Origin: Fusibacter tunisiensis
Lineage (GTDB): Bacteria > Bacillota > Clostridia > Peptostreptococcales > Acidaminobacteraceae
Assembly (NCBI RefSeq): GCF_016908355.1
Contig: NZ_JAFBDT010000001.1
Span: 248,001-312,000, forward strand
Length of the DNA: 64,000 bases
Reading direction: 5' to 3'
Part shown: positions 43,448-51,420 of the stretch, piece after piece
How positions within the stretch are numbered: the stretch's first letter is position 1
Layout of the letters: each line of letters starts with the position of its first letter
Translations under genes and position numbers: made by a program
The notes under the pieces: generated by a model
The model's database searches: none
Seen by the model: the letters and a program-made list of their open reading frames with translations, nothing else
Told to the model about the DNA's origin: nothing

Positions 43448-44704
43448 TTAATTCAATTCTAAATACGCTTTAAATCGGTTAAAATCCTCAGGCCTGCATT
43501 CCATGTTTAGCAAAGTATCATCGCCCTCATAAGCAACATCTCTTACGTAGGCATGGTCATTTAAGTAAGAAATAATCGCCCCTTCAGTGTGGGGAATTCT
43601 CATCTTACAAGGCACATAGTCTTTAAAAATAAAATCCGATATTGCCCCTTCAAGCGCATCTATCCCAAGCTCTTTTTTTGCCGAAATCATTAGCGCTTTG
43701 TCATCAAGTTCACTTGGTACTGCAGACAGCTGATCCACTTTATTGTACACGTTTAGAAGTGGTATGTCATCTGCGCCTATCTCTTTAAGCGTTTCTAGTG
43801 TTACAGACATTTGTGACTTATATTCTGGATTCGAAATGTCAATCACGTGTATTAACAAGTCTGCATTAATGACTTCTTCAAGTGTCGATCTAAAAGCTTT
43901 TACCAAAGTATGTGGCAAATGGCTTACAAAACCAACCGTGTCTGAAAGCAAGAACCGTCGTCTATTTGACATCATAACTTGCCGAATTGAAGTGTCCAGC
44001 GTCGCAAAGAGCATATCCTTTTCAAACACTTCCTTATGTGACATTTTGCCAGAATTTCTTACAAAAGCGTTCATAAGTGTTGACTTTCCTGAGTTTGTAT
44101 AACCAACCAGGGCTACCAGTGGCAGCTCTGAGGAAACTCTTTTTTTACGTCTTGTTCCGCGGTCACTGGCAATTGTTTCAAGTGCCAACTGTAATTCAGA
44201 CAATTTCTGTTCTGCTTTTCGTCGATCCAATTCAAGTTTCTTCTCACCAACACCCTTATTTTTGGTGCCAACACCGCCAGCTTGTCTGCCCAAAGAAGCA
44301 TATGATCCAACCAACCTTGGCAATAAATATTTAATACGGGCCATTTCCACTTGAAGTTTTGCTTCACGACTCTTAGCACGTCTTTCAAATATATTGAGAA
44401 TCAAAACCGTTCGATCTGAAACATCAACTTTTAGGTTTTTTTCAAGATTCCTTATTTGTGAAGGTGACAATTCATCATTAAACAAAACCACGTCTGGTGC
44501 AAGTGTTTCAATCGCGGCACTTAGTTCTTCAACTTTTCCACTGCCGATATACGTTGACGCACTTGGACGGTTCATATTTTGAGTTAGAATTCCCACAACT
44601 TCATAATTACACGCAATCGCTAATTTTTCGAGTTCAATCATTGATTGATCAAACAAAGGATTGTTTTTTAAGTTTACACCTGCTATAATTGCTTTTTCTT
44701 TCAT
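43448..44704 (-). CDS. hflX: Ribosome-splitting GTPase HflX
   Basis: A 418-residue GTPase that rescues stalled or stressed ribosomes by splitting 70S particles. The N-terminal HflX domain (NRPSASTYIGSGKVEEL), coiled linker (LGRQAGGVGTKNKGVGEKKLE) and G domain (G1 GYTNSGKST near 203, G3 DTVGF, G4 NKVD) are complete. A C-terminal domain of about 50 residues follows. Some homologues (Listeria HflXr) give resistance to macrolides and lincosamides and are induced through leader peptides. This gene has a 270-base leader with two small ORFs, a terminator and alternative hairpins, so similar control is likely. SD AAGGAGG is 6 bases from ATG. Confidence 0.95.
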   Translation of the reverse strand: MKEKAIIAGVNLKNNPLFDQSMIELEKLAIACNYEVVGILTQNMNRPSASTYIGSGKVEELSAAIETLAPDVVLFNDELSPSQIRNLEKNLKVDVSDRTVLILNIFERRAKSREAKLQVEMARIKYLLPRLVGSYASLGRQAGGVGTKNKGVGEKKLELDRRKAEQKLSELQLALETIASDRGTRRKKRVSSELPLVALVGYTNSGKSTLMNAFVRNSGKMSHKEVFEKDMLFATLDTSIRQVMMSNRRRFLLSDTVGFVSHLPHTLVKAFRSTLEEVINADLLIHVIDISNPEYKSQMSVTLETLKEIGADDIPLLNVYNKVDQLSAVPSELDDKALMISAKKELGIDALEGAISDFIFKDYVPCKMRIPHTEGAIISYLNDHAYVRDVAYEGDDTLLNMECRPEDFNRFKAYLELN

Positions 44705-44710
44705 CTTCTA

Positions 44711-44755
44711 CCTCCTTGTGATTGCTGACAAGTTCCCCAATCACAGGACCTGTCA
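44711..44755 (-). promoter_or_regulatory. Two overlapping hairpins before the hflX Shine-Dalgarno
   Basis: In the mRNA, hairpin A pairs UGACAGGU (44755-44748) with ACUUGUCA (44733-44726), with one G.U pair. Hairpin B pairs UGUGAUUG (44745-44738) with CAAUCACA (44724-44717). Each takes an arm from the loop of the other. B reaches the first base of the hflX SD (AAGGAGG, 44717-44711), a layout suited to translational attenuation. Confidence 0.6.
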
Positions 44756-44761
44756 AATTAA

Positions 44762-44803
44762 TTACTTCAATGTACTGTTTTTTAATCTCATAAACTTATT
44801 CAT
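44762..44803 (-). CDS. Leader peptide 2 of hflX (ErmDL-like)
   Basis: A 13-codon ORF, MNKFMRLKNSTLK, with GGAGG 5-6 bases before its ATG, ending 57 bases before hflX. It lies after the attenuator terminator, so only read-through transcripts carry it. Aligned with the known macrolide-stalling leader ErmDL (MTHSMRLRFPTLNQ), it shares M1, M5, R6, L7, a basic residue at 8, T11 and L12. The R-L-K triplet fits the +X+ motif at which macrolide-bound ribosomes arrest. That it stalls ribosomes is inference. Confidence 0.72.
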   Translation of the reverse strand: MNKFMRLKNSTLK

Positions 44804-44820
44804 CTCTACCTCCAAAAAAT

Positions 44821-44852
44821 AAAAAAACAGCCTTGAACACCCAAGACTGTTT
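44821..44852 (-). terminator. Attenuator terminator in the hflX leader
   Basis: An 11-bp stem AAACAGUCUUG / CAAGGCUGUUU with one G.U pair, loop GGUGUU and a following U-tract, placed between the two leader ORFs. A competing hairpin UGUUUU (44867-44862) with AAAACA (44853-44848) would remove the terminator's left arm. Confidence 0.75.
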
Positions 44853-44905
44853 TCACCGCTAAAAACACCAAAAATAAATTAAATTGGATTGGCTTGGCTT
44901 AGAGT

Positions 44906-44959
44906 TCACCTATAATTTCTTTTATTCACTTTAATCATAGAATAGTCTCTCAATTTCAT
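44906..44959 (-). CDS. Leader peptide 1 of hflX
   Basis: A 17-codon ORF, MKLRDYSMIKVNKRNYR, with GGAGG 8 bases upstream, starting about 17 bases after the predicted transcription start. It ends 54 bases before the terminator stem. Its opening MKLR fits the minimal M-[R/K]-L-[R/K] arrest motif. Small size prevents a homology call; the SD, position and motif support it. Confidence 0.68.
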   Translation of the reverse strand: MKLRDYSMIKVNKRNYR

Positions 44960-44982
44960 TTTCCGAACCTCCAATTTTTATT

Positions 44983-45011
44983 ATAATACCATATTTATAC
45001 AAAAAATTCAA
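44983..45011 (-). promoter_or_regulatory. Promoter of the hflX leader transcript
   Basis: TTGAAT (45011-45006), 17-base spacer, TATTAT (44988-44983). It overlaps the last codons of the upstream regulator gene. Confidence 0.6.
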
Positions 45012-45663
45012 CTTTAATACATTTCCCAAAGATTACAATTTCATTAAGCTTGACTTTAACAGGGGCAGAGTCATTTACGGACTTCATAACTGACACATAA
45101 TGATCGGATTCCTGTCTTAAAAATGCAATTTGTTTCTGTTTTTGATATTCAAAATAATAAACTGCATTGGCATCTAACGCAGAGCCTTTTATCAAACTTA
45201 AAACATCCCCTTTAAGAATTCTAAAAGCGGGCAAATCTGATTTTTCAACTTGAATCAACATTAATTTGTCAAAATGAATGCCATCAATTGTTTTGTTCAA
45301 TATAGGATACTCTCTATGGTCAATTATTTTGCCACTGTTTTCACCAATAATAGGATATTTGTGAATCACGCCTGCTAAAACTGAAGACCATTCTGAATTG
45401 GGATGAACAGGCGCTGTGTGCTTTTTTTCTTGAACTGGTTTTGTTTTTGTATCTTTTGGTTTCAATTCTGTAGGATCAATAAATGCTTCTTGAGTTCCTA
45501 GAACCGATAGAATTTGATTTGCAACCTGTTCATTGACAACTTTCTTGCCAGATTCAACTTGTAAAAGATAATTCAATTGTATGCCTGCTCGTTTTGCCAA
45601 ATCTTTTTCACTCAATCCAGCTTTTACACGAGCTTCTTTAATTTTTTGAGCCAATCGATTCAT
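44995..45663 (-). CDS. Cro/CI-type regulator with S24-like C-terminal domain
   Basis: A 222-residue protein: N-terminal HTH (5-60, KIKEARVKAGLSEKDLAKRAGIQLNYLLQVESG), a charged linker (about 75-95) and a C-terminal domain resembling the LexA/CI S24 fold (KGDVLSLIKGSALDANAVYYFEYQ). The place of the catalytic serine (usually GDSMEP) reads KSDLPAF, so autoproteolysis is not expected. It is divergent from copA and upstream of hflX. Signal and targets unknown. Confidence 0.8.
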   Translation of the reverse strand: MNRLAQKIKEARVKAGLSEKDLAKRAGIQLNYLLQVESGKKVVNEQVANQILSVLGTQEAFIDPTELKPKDTKTKPVQEKKHTAPVHPNSEWSSVLAGVIHKYPIIGENSGKIIDHREYPILNKTIDGIHFDKLMLIQVEKSDLPAFRILKGDVLSLIKGSALDANAVYYFEYQKQKQIAFLRQESDHYVSVMKSVNDSAPVKVKLNEIVIFGKCIKVEFFV

Positions 45664-45693
45664 TTGTCACCTCTTATAATCATTGATAGCCTT

Positions 45694-45702
45694 ATTATAA
45701 CA
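45694..45702 (-). promoter_or_regulatory. Extended -10 promoter of the Cro/CI-type regulator
   Basis: TGTTATAAT (45702-45694), 31 bases before the start codon, back to back with the copA promoter. Confidence 0.5.
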
Positions 45703-45714
45703 GAATTTCTAACG

Positions 45715-45743
45715 TTGACTTATACCCCCACGGGGTATATAAT
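45715..45743 (+). promoter_or_regulatory. Promoter of copA-csoR
   Basis: TTGACT (45715-45720), exactly 17 bases, TATAAT (45738-45743). The spacer is filled by the CsoR-like operator. Confidence 0.88.
45721..45739 (+). promoter_or_regulatory. CsoR-type copper operator
   Basis: A perfect inverted repeat TATACCCC-CAC-GGGGTATA, the GC-tract palindrome typical of CsoR operators, located in the promoter spacer. Apo-CsoR bound here would block RNA polymerase; copper would release it. Confidence 0.85.
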
Positions 45744-45767
45744 GGTGTTAAATAGAAAGGAGCTCCC

Positions 45768-48011
45768 ATGAAAAAAATTTCACTGCCAATAGAAGGCATG
45801 TCTTGTGCCGCTTGTTCGCAATCTATTGAACGAAAACTCAACAAAACAGATGGCGTCTCTTCAATTGCTGTAAATCTTGCCACAGAAAGCGCACAGATTG
45901 AGTATAATCCTGATGAAGTGAGACTTTCAGAAATCAAACAAATAATAATCAAATTAGGTTTTACGCCAAAAGAAGCTGATATAAAAAGGAATATCGATGA
46001 GGATCGTGCTAAAAAAGAAGCTGAAATTCAATCTATGAAATCAAAACTCATTCTTTCGGCTCTATTTGCAATCCCACTTTTCTATATTGCAATGGGCCCT
46101 ATGATGCCGTTTTTCAAATGGCCTCTTCCAAATTTCTTAGACCCCATGACAGCCCCCCTCGCTTATGCAGGTATACAACTCTTACTGGTTGTTCCAATTG
46201 TCTGGGCAGGAAGGAAATTTTATCAAGTTGGTTTCAAACAATTGATGCATAAATCACCCAATATGGACTCTCTTATTGCCGTTGGGACTTCGGCAGCTCT
46301 CCTGTATAGTTTGTTTTCATTTTTTCAAATACTAAATGGCGACCATATGGCTGCACATCATTTATATTTCGAAAGTGCAGGAATTATCATAACTCTAATT
46401 CTTTTAGGCAAAACACTTGAAACCATCTCTAAAGGTAAAACTTCTGATGCCATCAAAAAACTCATTGGTCTAGCACCAAAATCAGCTTTGGTTGAATCCA
46501 ACGGAGAAATCATAGAAATTCCTGTTGATGAGATTGAGGTTGGAGACATAATTGTTGTTAAGCCAGGTGGAAAAATTGCTGTAGATGGAACGGTTGTTGA
46601 TGGCTATTCAAGTATTGATGAATCCATGCTTACTGGCGAAAGTATACCGATTGAAAAAACAAAGGGTGCCCGGGTATACGCTGCAAGCATCAACAAAACT
46701 GGAACGATAAAGTATAAGGCTGACAAAATTGGAGAAGAAACAGCGCTTGCACAAATCATTCACCTTGTGGCACAAGCTCAAGGCTCAAAAGCGCCTATAG
46801 CACGTCTGGCAGATATTATATCTGGTTTTTTTGTACCAATTGTAATTGGCATTGCAACTCTGTCGGCTTTTTTGTGGTTCATTTCCGGTCAAGACCTCGT
46901 CTTTACACTGAAGATTTTTATTGCCGTCCTTGTAATCGCTTGTCCATGCGCACTAGGTCTTGCAACCCCTACAGCCATAATGGTTGGTACTGGAAAGGGT
47001 GCAGAAATGGGCATTCTCGTCAAAAGTGGTGGTGCCCTTGAAATTGCTCATAAAGTTGATACCATTATATTTGACAAAACCGGGACACTAACAAAAGGAA
47101 AACCTGAAGTTACGGATATTCTTTCATATAATACGTTTTCAAAAGAAATGGTATTAAAATATGCGGCAAGTGCAGAAATGGGAAGTGAGCACCCGCTTGC
47201 AGATGCTATAATTGCTAAAGCAAAAGAAGATTCGATTGAAATACAAACAACCAGTTCTTTTGAGGCAATTCCTGGCAGAGGCGTTTTAGCCGTCGTTGAC
47301 CAAAAAACGATTCAACTTGGCAATCACAAGATGATGATTGAAAATGGCATCTCAATATCAGATGCTGAATCTGATTTTAACCGTCTTGCTGACCAAGGTA
47401 AAACACCAATGTTTATTGCTATTGACGGTGTTCTTGGTGGTATTATTGCATCAGCGGATGTCTTAAAAGATAGCAGTATAAAAGCAATCCAAACCCTAAA
47501 AGCAATGCATATCACAACACTTATGATTACGGGTGATCATCATAAAACAGCAAATGCAATTGCACGTGAAGTTGGTATTTCCAAGGTTATTTCTGAAGTT
47601 TTGCCAGGTGATAAAGCCAATCAAGTTAAGAAGCTTCAAGAACAAGGAAATAAAGTTGCAATGGTTGGAGATGGCATCAACGATGCACCTGCTTTAACAC
47701 AAGCCGATATTGGTATTGCCATTGGATCTGGAACCGATGTTGCTATGGAATCATCTGATATTGTACTCATGAAAAATGACCTCATGGATGTGGTTGGTGC
47801 ACTTAAACTGAGTCGACAAACCATCCGAAATATTAAACAAAACCTATTCTGGGCATTTATCTATAATATTATCGGTATCCCTGTTGCAGCAGGTGTCTTG
47901 CATATATTTGGCGGCCCACTTCTGAATCCTATGCTGGCTGCCGCAGCAATGTCCATGAGTTCTGTTTCAGTTCTAACAAATGCATTAAGACTTAAATCAT
48001 TCAAATTTTAA
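45768..48011 (+). CDS. copA: Copper-exporting P1B-type ATPase CopA
   Basis: A 747-residue membrane pump for Cu(I) (possibly also Ag). One N-terminal metal-binding domain with GMSCAAC (C13, C16), eight membrane helices, the transport motif C392-P-C394, the phosphorylation site DKTGT (D436), HP at SEHPLADAI, GDGINDAPAL and a C-terminal MSxSS motif (MAAAAMSMSSVSVLTNALR). Ribosome binding site AAGGAG. csoR follows after 15 bases. Confidence 0.96.
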   Translation: MKKISLPIEGMSCAACSQSIERKLNKTDGVSSIAVNLATESAQIEYNPDEVRLSEIKQIIIKLGFTPKEADIKRNIDEDRAKKEAEIQSMKSKLILSALFAIPLFYIAMGPMMPFFKWPLPNFLDPMTAPLAYAGIQLLLVVPIVWAGRKFYQVGFKQLMHKSPNMDSLIAVGTSAALLYSLFSFFQILNGDHMAAHHLYFESAGIIITLILLGKTLETISKGKTSDAIKKLIGLAPKSALVESNGEIIEIPVDEIEVGDIIVVKPGGKIAVDGTVVDGYSSIDESMLTGESIPIEKTKGARVYAASINKTGTIKYKADKIGEETALAQIIHLVAQAQGSKAPIARLADIISGFFVPIVIGIATLSAFLWFISGQDLVFTLKIFIAVLVIACPCALGLATPTAIMVGTGKGAEMGILVKSGGALEIAHKVDTIIFDKTGTLTKGKPEVTDILSYNTFSKEMVLKYAASAEMGSEHPLADAIIAKAKEDSIEIQTTSSFEAIPGRGVLAVVDQKTIQLGNHKMMIENGISISDAESDFNRLADQGKTPMFIAIDGVLGGIIASADVLKDSSIKAIQTLKAMHITTLMITGDHHKTANAIAREVGISKVISEVLPGDKANQVKKLQEQGNKVAMVGDGINDAPALTQADIGIAIGSGTDVAMESSDIVLMKNDLMDVVGALKLSRQTIRNIKQNLFWAFIYNIIGIPVAAGVLHIFGGPLLNPMLAAAAMSMSSVSVLTNALRLKSFKF

Positions 48012-48026
48012 AAATGGAGGGGTAAA

Positions 48027-48329
48027 ATGGTGGAAAACACCTGTAATTGTGCGAGAATGACCATACGCTCAGAAGAAGATAAGAAGTTGCTGTCCAATCG
48101 GTGTAATCGTATAGAAGGTCAAATTAGGGGCATTAAAGGCATGATTGACCGAGACGTTTACTGCGATGATATCTTACATCAAATTGCAGCAGCACAATCT
48201 GCGCTTAACTCACTTGGAAAAATTATATTGGAACAACATATGCACAGTTGCATCGTTGATCGCATACAAGAAGGCGACAATACAGTGATTGATGAACTTC
48301 TAGTGACAATTGGAAAGTTGATGAAGTAA
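48027..48329 (+). CDS. csoR: CsoR-family copper-sensing repressor
   Basis: A 100-residue all-helical DUF156/CsoR repressor. The Cu(I) ligands C46, H71 and C75 are in place (VYCDD; EQHMHSC), separating it from FrmR- and RcnR-type relatives. RCNRIEGQIRGIKGMI is the DNA-contact helix. Expected to bind the palindrome ahead of copA and control its own operon. GGAGGGG precedes the ATG. Confidence 0.93.
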   Translation: MVENTCNCARMTIRSEEDKKLLSNRCNRIEGQIRGIKGMIDRDVYCDDILHQIAAAQSALNSLGKIILEQHMHSCIVDRIQEGDNTVIDELLVTIGKLMK

Positions 48330-48337
48330 AAAAATTA

Positions 48338-48381
48338 AAAGCGCTCACATAGACTATGAATACAATCTATGTAAGCGCTTT
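48338..48381. terminator. Bidirectional terminator between csoR and the lacI-family gene
   Basis: A 16-position stem with one mismatch (AAAGCGCTCACATAGA and its near-complement) and a 12-base loop, between two convergent genes. On the minus strand it is followed by TTTAATTTTTTT. Confidence 0.82.
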
Positions 48382-48384
48382 CAT

Positions 48385-49383
48385 TTATTTTGTTGATTGT
48401 CTTTCAATAAGTTCAGTCCCTACTATGAAATGATTTACAGGGCTGTCTCTCCCCTCCAAATGACGAATCAATAGTTTTGCAGCGTTATAACCCAAGTCTT
48501 CAGCTTTTATATCCACAGAAGTCAATGCTGGCATCTGATATTCTGATAAAGGTGTATTGTTAAATCCTGTCACTTTAATTTTATAATCATGCTCTCTGAT
48601 ATATTTAAGCACACCAAAAGCGAGTAAATCATCTGTCGTCACAACTGCATCCGGAATCTTGTGTTTGCAAATTTCTTTCATGGCTTGATACCCATTTTCA
48701 TCTGTAAAGTCATTGGTTTCAACGATTAAGGCTTCATCAAGCGTTAAATTTCTAAGGTCTATCGCCCTTTTATACCCTTCTAAACGGTCTTTTGAGAAAA
48801 TCCGTCTAGATGGTCCACCAATAAAAGCTATGTCTTGACATCCTTTTTGGATGAGTTTGTTCACCAAGTGATATGTGGCTTGAAAATTATCATTATCAAC
48901 CCACATAATATCATGAAGATTAAATGGCCTTCCAATAACCACAAAGGGAAAGGCTTGTTCATTTAAATAATCAATACATAGGTCATCCTCATTTGCAGTT
49001 AGAAGAATAATCCCATCTACCCATTTTGAATGCACAAACTCTCTAACAAAAGACAGTTCATCCTCTGGATTGGAACTATAATTAAACATAATTTTATAAT
49101 TTTTCTTTTGAGAGTAAATACTGATGCCCCGCATCGCCTGAATAAAAAATGGATTTTTAAAAAGATTTTCTTCTTTATTTGGTATAATGAGCCCTAAAGT
49201 TTTTGTGGATGCATTTGCCAAATTCCGTGCTATAGCATTGGGTTTATAATTCAACTCTTCCATCGCAGCATAAACAACATTTTTAGTTGCGTCGCTAATT
49301 CGGCTGCTGTTAGAAATGACCCTGGAAACAGTTGACGGAGAAACATTCGCCAATCTTGCCACGTCTTTAATTGTTACTGCCAA
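48385..49383 (-). CDS. LacI-family transcriptional regulator of the sugar transporter
   Basis: A 332-residue repressor: N-terminal LacI HTH (AVTIKDVARLANVSPSTVSRVI) and hinge (YKPNAIARNLA), then a periplasmic-binding-protein-like sensor domain (GLIIPNKEENLFKNPFFIQAM; VVTTDDLLAFGVLKYI). TTG 49383 gives the standard family N-terminus with GAGGA 10 bases upstream; the GTG at 49392 abuts the ribosome binding site. It is the last gene of the ABC transporter operon and probably binds the operators around the malE-like promoter. Confidence 0.92.
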   Translation of the reverse strand: MAVTIKDVARLANVSPSTVSRVISNSSRISDATKNVVYAAMEELNYKPNAIARNLANASTKTLGLIIPNKEENLFKNPFFIQAMRGISIYSQKKNYKIMFNYSSNPEDELSFVREFVHSKWVDGIILLTANEDDLCIDYLNEQAFPFVVIGRPFNLHDIMWVDNDNFQATYHLVNKLIQKGCQDIAFIGGPSRRIFSKDRLEGYKRAIDLRNLTLDEALIVETNDFTDENGYQAMKEICKHKIPDAVVTTDDLLAFGVLKYIREHDYKIKVTGFNNTPLSEYQMPALTSVDIKAEDLGYNAAKLLIRHLEGRDSPVNHFIVGTELIERQSTK

Positions 49384-49414
49384 TTTAATCACTTCCTCAA
49401 CTTAGGTTAATAGC

Positions 49415-50500
49415 TTAATTGATTCGATTTCCACTTTCTGTATCAAAGAAGTGAATGGATTCAATATCAAATCCAAATGAATGCACTTCATTTTCATTAT
49501 ACGTATAATGGCCTGGTGTTGAAATCGTTAATTCTCTTCCATTGTCTAATTTAACATGAAGAATTTTTTCTTTACCCAACATTTCAACAACGTCGATTTT
49601 CGCAGAAATTGTATCTCCAAATTCACCGCCACTTTCAAATCGCTCAGGTCGAATTCCTACAGAAACCTTTTTATTTTCATAGGCGAGAAGTTTTTCCGTA
49701 TCTGAGACAGATGGTGTAATAACCACAAGTTCATCGTCGGAGATAAATTTTCCCTTCTTTATTGTACCTTCAATAATATTCATTGTTGGGGATCCAATAA
49801 ACTTAGCAACAAAAATATTTGCAGGCTTGTTATAAAATTCATCTGGCACACCTGCTTGCTGAATTTTTCCATCATTCATTAGAACTATTTTGGTTGCCAT
49901 CGTCATGGCTTCAGTTTGATCATGTGTCACGTAAATAGAGGTTGTTCCCAGTTGCTTGTGCAAACGAACCAATTCAACGCGCATATGCTCACGCAATTTT
50001 GCATCTAAATTGGAAAGCGGTTCGTCCATTAGGAAAACTGCTGGTTTTCTAACCATTGCACGTCCCAAGGCTACTCTTTGGCGTTGTCCACCAGAAATAT
50101 CAGAGGGTTTTGAATACAAGTAATCTTTTATTTGTAATAATTCAGCGGCTTCCATAACACGATCATGTATAATTTTCTTCCGTTCTTTACGCATAGATAG
50201 GGAAAAAGCCATGTTGTCGTAAACTGTCATGTGCGGGTACAAAGCATAGGATTGAAATACCATGGCAATGTCGCGGTCTTTGGAGGGCACTTTATTCATA
50301 CGCTTGTCACCAAACAGCAAGTCCCCTTCAGTAATGGAGTTTAGTCCTGCAATCATTCTCAAAAGCGTCGTTTTTCCACATCCAGACGGCCCTAGAATAA
50401 CGCAAAAATCTTGATTTTCAATTTCTAAATTTATATTTCTAAGGGTAAATTCTTCTCTACCCTCATATTTTTTTCCTATATCTTTAAGTGTTACCTTCAT
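49415..50500 (-). CDS. Carbohydrate ABC transporter ATPase (MsmK/UgpC/MalK type)
   Basis: A 361-residue ATPase: Walker A GPSGCGKTTLL, Q-loop VFQSYALYPHMTVYDN, signature SGGQRQRVALGRA, Walker B VFLMDEPLSNLD, and a C-terminal OB-type regulatory domain (VGIRPERFE). It energises the two permeases encoded upstream. ATG 50500 has GGGAGG upstream. Confidence 0.95.
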   Translation of the reverse strand: MKVTLKDIGKKYEGREEFTLRNINLEIENQDFCVILGPSGCGKTTLLRMIAGLNSITEGDLLFGDKRMNKVPSKDRDIAMVFQSYALYPHMTVYDNMAFSLSMRKERKKIIHDRVMEAAELLQIKDYLYSKPSDISGGQRQRVALGRAMVRKPAVFLMDEPLSNLDAKLREHMRVELVRLHKQLGTTSIYVTHDQTEAMTMATKIVLMNDGKIQQAGVPDEFYNKPANIFVAKFIGSPTMNIIEGTIKKGKFISDDELVVITPSVSDTEKLLAYENKKVSVGIRPERFESGGEFGDTISAKIDVVEMLGKEKILHVKLDNGRELTISTPGHYTYNENEVHSFGFDIESIHFFDTESGNRIN

Positions 50501-50523
50501 TTTATTGTCCTCCCATTTCAAGA

Positions 50524-51420
50524 TTATCCTTTAACCGAACCAGAAGCTAGACCCGAAACCAATTGTTTCTGTAAAACAATAAACAAGGTTACAATCGGAA
50601 CAGCTGTCAATAGGCCTCCTGCTGCAAAAGCAGGCTGATTCAATGTTCTAAAGTCGCTAATTAAGGTGAAAAGTCCTGCCGCAAGTGTGTAAGATTTTGG
50701 ATTTGTTAAAAGGACTCTTGGCAAGAGATAATCCATAAATGGACCAATAAAAGACCAAAGTGCGATAATTGCAAGCATAGGACGTGCGATTGGCATAATA
50801 ATCAACCGATAAACCTGCATGCTTGAGCACCCATCAATTCGGGCCGCATCATCCAACTCACTAGAGATGGAATCAATGTACCCTTTTAAAATAAAAGTAT
50901 TTCCAGCTATACCACCGCCTGAATAGATTAATATCAGCATCAATTGTCGGGTAAACCAAGGTGCGATGGATGAGATAATGGAATGCATCGTAAAATAAGC
51001 TGTAATACCTGCAAATGTTGGAATCGTTTGAATCAACATAATCGCCATCAGAGAGGCTTTACGCCCTTTAAATCGATATCTTGAATAAGCAAATCCAGTA
51101 AAAGAAACCATTATCAGCGTAAAAATTGCTGTTGTGATGGATATAAAAAGTGTGTTTTTAACCCATGTTAAATACAAAGTTTCAGAAAATAAATATTTAA
51201 AATGTTCCATTGAAAACTCAAAGTTGTCATTTAACATAATATATTGTTCTTGTTTACCATTAAATGCCGATATAATCATTTGAGCAAGTGGCCATAGAAT
51301 CGCAATCACCCAAATGGCCAAAACCAAATACGTGAGCCCTAGACCTACTACACCTAAGGGCGTTAAAGGTTGCTTGTCAGAGAGATATAACTTATTCTTT
51401 TTTTTGAATGGATTTTTCAT
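50524..51420 (-). CDS. Carbohydrate ABC transporter permease, MalG type
   Basis: A 298-residue permease with six membrane helices. The coupling-helix motif is ELDDAARIDGCSSMQVYRLIIMP; the C-terminus ends LVSGLASGSVKG, a typical MalG ending. Overlaps the MalF-type gene by 4 bases. Confidence 0.93.
   Translation of the reverse strand: MKNPFKKKNKLYLSDKQPLTPLGVVGLGLTYLVLAIWVIAILWPLAQMIISAFNGKQEQYIMLNDNFEFSMEHFKYLFSETLYLTWVKNTLFISITTAIFTLIMVSFTGFAYSRYRFKGRKASLMAIMLIQTIPTFAGITAYFTMHSIISSIAPWFTRQLMLILIYSGGGIAGNTFILKGYIDSISSELDDAARIDGCSSMQVYRLIIMPIARPMLAIIALWSFIGPFMDYLLPRVLLTNPKSYTLAAGLFTLISDFRTLNQPAFAAGGLLTAVPIVTLFIVLQKQLVSGLASGSVKG

Noticed and set aside
44711-44755. H-type pseudoknot formed by the two hflX leader hairpins together
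   Set aside because: The arms alternate as in a pseudoknot, but only one nucleotide is left to cross an 8-bp stem, so both full stems together look sterically impossible. Treated as alternatives.
48370-48383. TGTAAGCGCTTTCA, a perfect match to the CcpA cre consensus
   Set aside because: It is part of the right arm of a bidirectional terminator between two convergent gene ends, far from any promoter.
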